This document shows positions 1 through 5,108 of a stretch of DNA of 5,108 nucleotides, one piece after another; within the stretch, counting starts at the first letter, position 1, and every line of letters starts with the position of its first letter. Source of the stretch: Betaproteobacteria bacterium (lineage in GTDB: Bacteria; Pseudomonadota; Gammaproteobacteria; Burkholderiales; CANMPU01); the NCBI GenBank assembly GCA_947499755.1, contig CANMPU010000100.1:1-5108 (forward strand), given 5' to 3'. The notes under the pieces are model-generated. The model ran no database searches. It saw nothing but the letters and a program-made list of their open reading frames with translations, and had not been told where the DNA came from. The position numbers and the translations under genes are program-made.

Positions 1-2
1 CC

Positions 3-875
3 TCGGCTTTTTCGTTTATTGCCGCGGCAGAAATGATCGCATTATTGGGGGCAAAACCAGTATTTGTCGACATCCAGCCGGATACATTTAATATCGATCC
101 AACCAAGATTAAGGCGGCCATATCAAAACGTACTCGGGCCGTCATACCGATTTCGCTTTTTGGCCAGCCCGCGGATATGGATGAAATAAATCAACTCGCC
201 ACAAAACACGGATTGACCGTCATTGAAGACGCCGCGCAAAGTTTTGGAGCAAGCTATAAAGATAAGAAAAGCTGCAATCTTTCTACAATTGCTTGCACCA
301 GCTTTTTCCCAAGCAAGCCGCTTGGATGCTACGGCGATGGTGGCGCAATTTTCACGAACGACGAAAAACTCGCGACCGCGATGAGAGAAATTCGCGTTCA
401 TGGTCAAGCACAACGCTACCATCACACCCGCGTAGGCATAGGCGGTAGAATGGATACAATTCAGTGCGCCGTGGTGATCGCGAAGCTCGAACGCTTTGCG
501 TGGGAGGTACAGCAGCGCCAAGCGGTGGCGGCAAATTATGCCGAACTCTTTAGTCCGTTCGCAGATAAAATTCAACGTCCCATGGTGAGGCATGATCGAA
601 CTAGTGTGTTTGCTCAATATACCGTGAGGGTGCGAAAACGTGATCGATTACGAGAAGCGCTCTCAGATAACGGGGTTCCTACCGCCGTTCACTATCCGCT
701 ATCCATTACTAAGCAGCCGGCATACGCGGGTTTCGCTTTGTCGGCAGACACCGAGATTTCGGAAACTGCAGCTGCTGAGGTGCTGAGTTTACCGATGCAC
801 CCATATCTTGGCACCGATACTCAAAAAACGATTGCTCTACAGCTAGGCGAGGCATTAAAGAAAAACTACATTTAG
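3..875 (+). CDS. wbpE: WbpE/WlbC-type UDP-sugar 3-aminotransferase, DegT/DnrJ/EryC1/StrS family (5' end missing)
   Basis: A PLP-dependent aminotransferase of the DegT family. By family knowledge, WbpE/WlbC transfers an amino group from glutamate to the 3-keto group of UDP-2-acetamido-3-keto-glucuronic acid in the cytoplasm, giving UDP-GlcNAc3NA for O-antigen synthesis. The reading frame is open to the left edge and encodes SAFSFIAAAE before the ATG at 33, a conserved family stretch, so that ATG is internal. About 290 residues are visible against roughly 360 for the family, so some 70 N-terminal residues are missing. Counting from Met33, EDAAQS (65-70) carries the Asp that contacts the PLP ring, and SFFPSKPLGCYGDGGA (90-105) carries the Schiff-base lysine K95 (codon 315-317). 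RVHGQ...RYHHTR...GGRMD follows and is typical of the WbpE/WlbC branch. No frameshift is seen. The acyltransferase gene begins 12 bases after the stop, probably in the same operon. The exact sugar is inferred; a related 3-aminotransferase is possible. Confidence 0.92.
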   Translation, partial: SAFSFIAAAEMIALLGAKPVFVDIQPDTFNIDPTKIKAAISKRTRAVIPISLFGQPADMDEINQLATKHGLTVIEDAAQSFGASYKDKKSCNLSTIACTSFFPSKPLGCYGDGGAIFTNDEKLATAMREIRVHGQAQRYHHTRVGIGGRMDTIQCAVVIAKLERFAWEVQQRQAVAANYAELFSPFADKIQRPMVRHDRTSVFAQYTVRVRKRDRLREALSDNGVPTAVHYPLSITKQPAYAGFALSADTEISETAAAEVLSLPMHPYLGTDTQKTIALQLGEALKKNYI

Positions 876-887
876 CACGCTTTAAGG

Positions 888-2936
888 GTGGGCCTAGACA
901 TCGTCGAATCTGAAAAGAATTTCAAGCACCAAGCGCATCCTAAATATCGTCCAGATATTGATGGATTGCGTGCATTAGCGGTTTTGTCAGTCGTGGGGTT
1001 TCATGCATTTCCCGAATGGATAACCGGCGGCTTTATCGGTGTTGATATTTTTTTTGTAATTTCAGGTTTCCTTATCTCAACAATTATTTTTGGTAGTCTT
1101 GACAAAAACGTATTTAGCTTTAAGGAGTTTTACAGTAGACGTATTCGCCGCATCTTTCCGGCGTTAATTCCTGTACTAGCTGTGTGCGCTGTTTTTGGCT
1201 GGTTTGCATTGTTGGCGGATGAATATAAGTCGCTTGGCAAACATATTGCTGGGGGTGCTGGTTTTATTTCAAATTTAATTCTGTGGCGAGAAAGTGGCGC
1301 CTACTTCGACAACGCTGCGGAAACAAAACCCCTACTGCATCTCTGGAGCTTGGGCATCGAAGAGCAGTTCTACATTGTATGGCCCATATTGTTGTGGCTA
1401 ACATGGAAGGCGCGATTCAATATTCTGGTAATAACTGTGACGCTAGTCGTTATCAGCTTCGCATCTAATCTTCACTATTACTCAAACGACCCAGTTTCCA
1501 ATTTTTATTCGCCGCTTGCGCGTTTTTGGGAGTTACTTGCCGGGGCGATATTGGCATATTTCTTTATGTACAAGCCAAACTGGCTTGGGCTGGGTATGAA
1601 TGCTACGGAAACTGAGCACATAGAAGGCGCCAGCATTGAAAAAAGTGTGATGTCAACTATGGGCCTATTATTCGTTATTTCTGGTCTTTGGCTAATCTCT
1701 CGAGAAAAGTATTTCCCGGGCTTGTGGGTAATGTTGCCTGTCTTTGGGACAATTTTGATAATCGCTGCGGGTCCGCACGCCTGGGTTAATCGCAATGTTC
1801 TGGCAAGTCGTGTACTGGTTTGGTTTGGTTTGATTAGCTATCCGCTGTATCTCTGGCACTGGCCTATTCTTTCGTTTTTGCACATCGTCGAGAGTGAGCC
1901 CCCCCCTGGCTGGCTAAAAATGTTGGGGGTTATTTTCGCGATTTTATTGGCTTGGATAACATGGAAGCTGATCGAAAAACCGATTCGAAGCAAAGCTATA
2001 AATTTCGCCGCAATAGCTAGTTTGTTATTTATTATGATTTCGCTTTTCGTGATCGGCGTATCAATTTTTGTAAAAGACGGCTTTCCTACACGAGAATTAA
2101 ATAACGCTTTCGCTAGCCGTCTCCCTGCAACAGCTCACAAGAAGTTCTTTAAATACATCAGTGATAATTTTCCCCCATGCACGCCGAAAAGTATTAGGGA
2201 GTCAACAGAAACTGAGATGGGATACGTACGGTGCGCGCAATCGCGTCAGGATATGGAACCAACGATTGCGCTTGTCGGAGATAGCCACGGTGAGGCCCTA
2301 TTTATTGGAATTGCCGAGAATTTTGGAACTACGGAAAATATCGTAAATTATCAATTTAGGTGCTTGCCATTTTGGGGAGTTTCTGGAAATCCACAATGTC
2401 AGCACATGAATGAAGCTTTGGACTATATTGCTGCGACTTCTAGTATTCATACGGTAGTTCTCGCAGCATCTTGGCCGGGTAAAATCGCAGACCCTAACTG
2501 GCGCTTAGACGCCCACTTGGATATAAATCGCCCTTTTCAGCGTTTCGAGGTTGGATTGCTCGAAACCCTTGAGAAACTTAAAGCAAAAGGGAAAAAGATA
2601 GTGGTAATAGGTGACACACCTGCCTTCCCGTTTGATCCGATCAGATGCGGTGAAGGACGCCCCTTTTCCTTACCTAGGCCTCAACTTTGCTCGATACCAC
2701 TAGACAAATATGTAACGGAGCACCAGGAATCGTGGGCGAGTATCAATAGAATAGTCCCGCTTATCCCATCGGCGACATTCGTGAATATACTTCCTTCTTT
2801 GTGCAACAACTCTCTTTGTTCGATGAAAAGAAACGATCAACTTTTGTTTAGGGACAACGATCATCTTACCGTTGAAGGATCAAAATTAGTCGGCGGTTAT
2901 ATCGCCGAACAAATCAGAAAGTTCATTAGTCGATAG
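888..2936 (+). CDS. OafA-type O-acyltransferase: AT3 membrane domain fused to a C-terminal SGNH domain
   Basis: Probably adds O-acetyl groups to a surface glycan; in this family the membrane domain passes the acyl group across the inner membrane and the periplasmic SGNH domain helps transfer it. The 682 residues match the usual fused length (about 620-690). The AT3 domain covers about 19-395 with 10-11 hydrophobic segments. It shows YRPDIDGLRALA (20-31), the family's essential-type His at H39, GFIGVDIFFVISGF (48-61), RRIRRIFPAL (84-93), LLHLWSLGIEEQFY (149-162) and YLWHWP (321-326). The SGNH domain (about 425-680) has GDSHGEA (464-470; nucleophile S466) and DNDHLT (656-661; likely D656 and H659). 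Eight cysteines lie in this domain. The GTG at 888 is the only plausible start: an in-frame stop (the aminotransferase TAG) lies just upstream, and no ATG, GTG or TTG occurs before the RPDIDGLR motif. The gene is AT-rich compared with the minus-strand genes and holds T8 and C8 tracts. WbpC of the P. aeruginosa O5 locus is a similar neighbour of wbpE; acceptor and acyl group are not shown. Confidence 0.93.
   Translation: MGLDIVESEKNFKHQAHPKYRPDIDGLRALAVLSVVGFHAFPEWITGGFIGVDIFFVISGFLISTIIFGSLDKNVFSFKEFYSRRIRRIFPALIPVLAVCAVFGWFALLADEYKSLGKHIAGGAGFISNLILWRESGAYFDNAAETKPLLHLWSLGIEEQFYIVWPILLWLTWKARFNILVITVTLVVISFASNLHYYSNDPVSNFYSPLARFWELLAGAILAYFFMYKPNWLGLGMNATETEHIEGASIEKSVMSTMGLLFVISGLWLISREKYFPGLWVMLPVFGTILIIAAGPHAWVNRNVLASRVLVWFGLISYPLYLWHWPILSFLHIVESEPPPGWLKMLGVIFAILLAWITWKLIEKPIRSKAINFAAIASLLFIMISLFVIGVSIFVKDGFPTRELNNAFASRLPATAHKKFFKYISDNFPPCTPKSIRESTETEMGYVRCAQSRQDMEPTIALVGDSHGEALFIGIAENFGTTENIVNYQFRCLPFWGVSGNPQCQHMNEALDYIAATSSIHTVVLAASWPGKIADPNWRLDAHLDINRPFQRFEVGLLETLEKLKAKGKKIVVIGDTPAFPFDPIRCGEGRPFSLPRPQLCSIPLDKYVTEHQESWASINRIVPLIPSATFVNILPSLCNNSLCSMKRNDQLLFRDNDHLTVEGSKLVGGYIAEQIRKFISR
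1048..1055 (+). repeat. T8 homopolymer tract inside the acyltransferase gene
   Basis: Eight consecutive T bases encode part of the conserved VDIFFVISGF motif near residues 54-56. Losing one T would create a TAA at 1057-1059; gaining one T would lead to TAG at 1094-1096. Either change would leave only a short N-terminal fragment. The tract is seen directly; slippage in the cell is inference, and the run is also partly explained by Ile-Phe-Phe codons. Confidence 0.6.
1899..1906 (+). repeat. C8 homopolymer tract inside the acyltransferase gene
   Basis: Eight consecutive C bases encode Pro338-Pro339-Pro340 in the loop between two late membrane segments, in a gene that is otherwise AT-rich. Losing one C brings TAA into frame at 1915-1917, and gaining one brings TAG into frame at 2018-2020. 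Both would remove the last membrane segments and the whole SGNH domain. Poly-C/G tracts of about this length or longer are known slippage sites in surface-glycan genes of other bacteria; switching here is inferred. Confidence 0.65.
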
Positions 2937-2961
2937 AATAAACTGGGTTTTCGTGCTCGCC
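2937..2961. other. Convergent intergenic gap without a visible terminator
   Basis: Only 25 bases separate the stop of the plus-strand acyltransferase gene from the stop of the minus-strand dehydratase gene. I see no GC-rich stem followed by a T-run on either strand. The best stem in the gap pairs GGG (2945-2947) with CCC (2960-2962), too short to count. Transcripts from the two sides may therefore overlap at their 3' ends or end by another mechanism. Base composition changes across this point. Confidence 0.6.
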
Positions 2962-4908
2962 CTAAGAGTGATTAGTGCGTTCTACGGCATCTGCTTCCGC
3001 CTCTTGCTCTAGATGCACCCAGTCAACGATTCCACCACTCGGCGTGTACTCCGCAACTAGCTGCTGTAGCATCCGGCGTACCACGCTGATGTCATTTACG
3101 TTGAGCGCTAATTCTAGTGCATTGAGTTTCTCTTCTAGCGCAGGCAACGGCAAAAAATCTTCATGGGCCTTCATGATTCTGGGGTGCGGAGTGGATTTTG
3201 GATCGTTGCCAATAAGCAATTCTTCATACAACTTCTCCCCTGGACGCAGGCCGGTGATTTCAATCTCGATATCTCCATCCGGGTTGATTTCATCCTTCAC
3301 CGACAGCCCAGAGAGTTCGATCATGCGTCGCGCCAAGTCCATGATCTTTACAGACTGGCCCATATCGAGCACGAAAACGTCCCCGCCCTTTGCCATTGCA
3401 CCGGCCTGAATTACCAACTGCGCGGCTTCCGAAATTGTCATGAAATAGCGCGTGATTTCTCGATGGGTTAAGGTGATTGGGCCGCCATCGCGGATCTGCT
3501 GGCGAAATTTAGGTACCACCGAACCGGACGAGCCCAACACATTGCCGAAACGTACCATCGTGAACCTGGTAGTGGGGGAAACTGCTGCAAGGGCTTGCAA
3601 CACCATTTCCGCCAGTCGCTTGCTGACACCCATGATGTTGCTCGGCCGCACTGCCTTATCGGTGCTAATCAGCACGAAATCTGAAACACCGTGTTCGGCG
3701 GCGGCTCTGGCCGCTGTCTGCGTACCTAGAACATTGTTCCGAATACCTTCGGTGGGATTGTGCTCCACCAGTGGTACGTGTTTGTAAGCTGCCGCGTGGT
3801 ATACCGTATCTGGCCGCCAGGTGGCCATGATCTCCCGCATGCGCTCCCCATCGCGAACCGAGGCCAAGAGCGGCACCAGCTTGACAGCCCCATCCGCTAT
3901 TTTTTTCTGCAACTCCTGGTGAATGTCGTACAGCGCGAATTCACTTTGCTCGATGAGTAGTAACGTCACTGGATTCACTTTCAAAATTTGGCGACACAAC
4001 TCACTGCCAATCGAGCCGCCTGCCCCGGTGACCAAAACCGTCTTTTCAGTAATGTTTTTACTAAGCAGGATATGATTCGGAACGACGGGTTCACGACTGA
4101 GCAGATCATCAATATCTAATTCACGAAGATCTGATGTGCTGACTTTACCCTGCGCCAGCTCTGTGATGCTGGGCAAGGTACGCACAGAAACATGCGCATT
4201 GAGCATTTGCTCTAGTATCTCATTGCGGCGTTTCCGACTCGCCGAGGGCAGTGCCAACAACACGTCTGTGATCTGCAGCGTCGCAACCAGGTCTGACAAA
4301 TCGTCTGGGCCATAGATGGGTTGGCCATTAAGTACCTGGCCGTGCATGCGATCGTCGTCATCGAGGAACCCGACCACGCGCATCTCGTGACTATTCGCCA
4401 TTGCGGCCGCCAATTGTCGTCCGGCCGTGCCAGCACCGTAGATGAGTACTTTCGGCAGTGCGGCGCGTTTCAATTGACTCTGATAGAGTCCTCCGAGCCA
4501 AAAACGGGCCAGGGCACGGGAAGCCCCCACGGCCAAAAGAAGCAATATCGGCTGGATTAACCCGATCGTACGCGGCACGCCCTGAAAGCCAACTGCCGTA
4601 AAGATCGCCGCGTACACAAGGCCGTATACAACGATTGCTTTAGTGACCGTCATCATGGCGGGCCACCCGGTGTAGCGAAAGATGGCCCGATAAAGTCCTG
4701 ACACAATAAAAATTGGCAGTGCTACGGCAATCGATGCGATAGCAGCCCACAGTGACGGCCCTGCCAAGGCAACAAACTCTCCTAGTCGCAGGTAAAACGC
4801 TAACCAAACTGTCAGGAAACACAAGCTGAAGTCGACTAGCAAGACTAACGCGCGTTTAGCAATGCGCGGCAGGCCCAATACGGGCAAAGCGAGATGGTTT
4901 AAAAACAT
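2962..4908 (-). CDS. Membrane-bound UDP-GlcNAc 4,6-dehydratase, WbpM/CapD/FlaA1 family, long form
   Basis: A polytopic nucleotide-sugar dehydratase. By family knowledge, WbpM-type enzymes convert UDP-GlcNAc to the 4-keto-6-deoxy sugar, precursor of QuiNAc, FucNAc and bacillosamine-type sugars. The 648 residues match the long WbpM form (about 650-670). Four hydrophobic segments lie near 20-40, 52-72, 88-108 and 115-137. A first Rossmann-like domain starts at VLIYGAGTAGRQ (154-165). The catalytic short-chain dehydrogenase domain starts at VLVTGAGGSIGSE (291-303). It carries YHAAAYKHVPLVE (370-382), STDKAVRPSNIMGVSK (415-430), RFGNVLGSSGSVVP (453-466) and GLRPGEKLYEEL (553-564). In this last-but-two motif the usual YxxxK is MxxxK (M426, K430), the altered triad known in WbpM, next to D417-K418. 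The ATG at 4908 has a well-placed GAGGTG upstream. It is cotranscribed, by spacing, with the sugar transferase 13 bases upstream. wbpM, capD and pglF-like names are all in use, so no symbol is fixed; substrate epimer is not proven. Confidence 0.95.
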   Translation of the reverse strand: MFLNHLALPVLGLPRIAKRALVLLVDFSLCFLTVWLAFYLRLGEFVALAGPSLWAAIASIAVALPIFIVSGLYRAIFRYTGWPAMMTVTKAIVVYGLVYAAIFTAVGFQGVPRTIGLIQPILLLLAVGASRALARFWLGGLYQSQLKRAALPKVLIYGAGTAGRQLAAAMANSHEMRVVGFLDDDDRMHGQVLNGQPIYGPDDLSDLVATLQITDVLLALPSASRKRRNEILEQMLNAHVSVRTLPSITELAQGKVSTSDLRELDIDDLLSREPVVPNHILLSKNITEKTVLVTGAGGSIGSELCRQILKVNPVTLLLIEQSEFALYDIHQELQKKIADGAVKLVPLLASVRDGERMREIMATWRPDTVYHAAAYKHVPLVEHNPTEGIRNNVLGTQTAARAAAEHGVSDFVLISTDKAVRPSNIMGVSKRLAEMVLQALAAVSPTTRFTMVRFGNVLGSSGSVVPKFRQQIRDGGPITLTHREITRYFMTISEAAQLVIQAGAMAKGGDVFVLDMGQSVKIMDLARRMIELSGLSVKDEINPDGDIEIEITGLRPGEKLYEELLIGNDPKSTPHPRIMKAHEDFLPLPALEEKLNALELALNVNDISVVRRMLQQLVAEYTPSGGIVDWVHLEQEAEADAVERTNHS

Positions 4909-4913
4909 AGGCG

Positions 4914-4919
4914 CACCTC
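4914..4919 (-). promoter_or_regulatory. Ribosome binding site of the dehydratase gene
   Basis: Read on the minus strand, GAGGTG lies 5 bases before the ATG at 4908 (spacer CGCCT), a strong Shine-Dalgarno match at good spacing. It supports the ATG at 4908 as the start. It sits in the 13-base gap just after the sugar transferase stop, so the two genes are probably translated from one message. Confidence 0.8.
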
Positions 4920-4921
4920 GT

Positions 4922-5108
4922 TCAATGGGCTATTCCGTCGCGGCGTAATACCTTCACAAAAGTAAGCCACAAAATCCATAAGTCAAAAGAGAATGATCGG
5001 CGCCGTAGATATTCCGCGTCTAACTTGACCTTGTCAGGAATTGGCAAATCGTCGCGACCGTTGACCTGGGCCCAGCCAGTGAGTCCGGGCAGGAGTTGAT
5101 GCACGCCG
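4922..5108 (-). CDS. C-terminal part of an undecaprenyl-phosphate sugar-1-phosphate transferase (bacterial sugar transferase family; 5' end missing)
   Basis: About 61 C-terminal residues are visible of a protein whose short family forms have about 185-200. Family members (WbaP C-terminus, WcaJ, PglC type) sit in the inner membrane and move a sugar-1-phosphate from a UDP-sugar to undecaprenyl phosphate, starting assembly of the repeat unit. The diagnostic stretch is LLPGLTGWAQVNGRDDL, followed by DKVKLDAEYLRRRSFSFD and a hydrophobic LWILWLTFVKVL near the end, as in the family. The frame is open to the right edge, and the GTG at 5104 is an internal valine, so the true start is outside the window. 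The gene ends with TGA at 4922-4924, just upstream of the dehydratase gene. The neighbour makes a 6-deoxy-4-keto HexNAc, so the sugar transferred may be a product of that pathway; this is inference, since the N-terminal catalytic part is not visible. Confidence 0.9.
   Translation of the reverse strand, partial: GVHQLLPGLTGWAQVNGRDDLPIPDKVKLDAEYLRRRSFSFDLWILWLTFVKVLRRDGIAH

Noticed and set aside
33..35. ATG at 33 as the aminotransferase start.
   Set aside because: The frame stays open to the left edge and codes for SFSFIAAAE, a conserved part of DegT-family proteins, so the gene begins outside the window.
441..448. GGCGGTAG, matching the core of the ops/JUMPstart element that recruits RfaH in polysaccharide operons.
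   Set aside because: It lies well inside the aminotransferase coding sequence and encodes the conserved GGRMD motif (GGC GGT AGA ATG GAT). Real ops elements sit in the untranslated leader of the operon, so protein coding explains it.
123..617. A 164-codon minus-strand frame opposite the aminotransferase gene.
   Set aside because: It is antisense to a strongly conserved enzyme-coding region, and its translation shows no domain, signal or ribosome binding site that I recognise.
2890..2908. Inverted repeat TCGGCG / CGCCGA with a 7-base loop near the acyltransferase 3' end, considered as a terminator.
   Set aside because: It is inside the coding sequence (VGGYIAEQ), has only six base pairs, and is not followed by a T-run on the plus strand. 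On the minus strand only four Ts follow after a gap.
2975..3960. Several open frames of 66-144 codons on the plus strand opposite the dehydratase gene.
   Set aside because: They lie antisense to a gene with clear family motifs, show no recognisable protein features, and are typical shadows of a GC-richer coding region.
5102..5104. GTG at 5104 (minus strand) as the start of a small 60-residue protein.
   Set aside because: The peptide is the C-terminal end of the bacterial sugar transferase family (PGLTGWAQVNGRD) and the frame is open to the right edge; the GTG is an internal valine.

Overview
The window is a piece of a bacterial surface-polysaccharide locus (O-antigen or capsule type), most likely from a Gram-negative proteobacterium. 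The basis is protein family content: a WbpE-type sugar aminotransferase, an OafA-type acyltransferase with a fused SGNH domain, a membrane-bound WbpM/CapD/FlaA1-type dehydratase, and the C-terminus of a phosphoglycosyl transferase. I cannot place the organism further; a beta- or gammaproteobacterium is a guess from the general look of the last two proteins.

Layout. From the left edge to 875 (+) lies the 3' part of a DegT-family aminotransferase gene whose 5' end is outside the window. Twelve bases later, at 888-2936 (+), is a complete acyltransferase gene starting with GTG. A 25-bp gap (2937-2961) separates it from the end of a convergent gene, a complete 648-residue UDP-sugar 4,6-dehydratase at 2962-4908 (-). 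Thirteen bases upstream of that gene's start is the end of a sugar transferase gene (4922 to the right edge, -), whose 5' end is also outside the window. No stretch over 300 bases lacks a gene. I saw no RNA gene, insertion sequence, CRISPR array or integration site.

How the genes may work together. The dehydratase makes 4-keto-6-deoxy-GlcNAc-type nucleotide sugars, precursors of QuiNAc, FucNAc and relatives. The sugar transferase loads the first sugar-phosphate onto undecaprenyl phosphate. The aminotransferase makes a 3-amino uronic acid nucleotide sugar (GlcNAc3NA series) used as a building block. The acyltransferase probably decorates the finished or growing glycan with O-acetyl groups in the periplasm. 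The two minus-strand genes are more GC-rich in sampled lines (about 60-62%) than the acyltransferase gene (about 35-50%). This fits a picture in which the initiation/dehydratase pair is a stable flank and the plus-strand genes belong to the variable, transferable part of the locus.

I find no evidence of an undescribed system. The points most worth a second look are two 8-base homopolymer tracts inside the acyltransferase gene that could allow on/off switching, the convergent arrangement with its composition step, and the eight-cysteine periplasmic domain of the acyltransferase.
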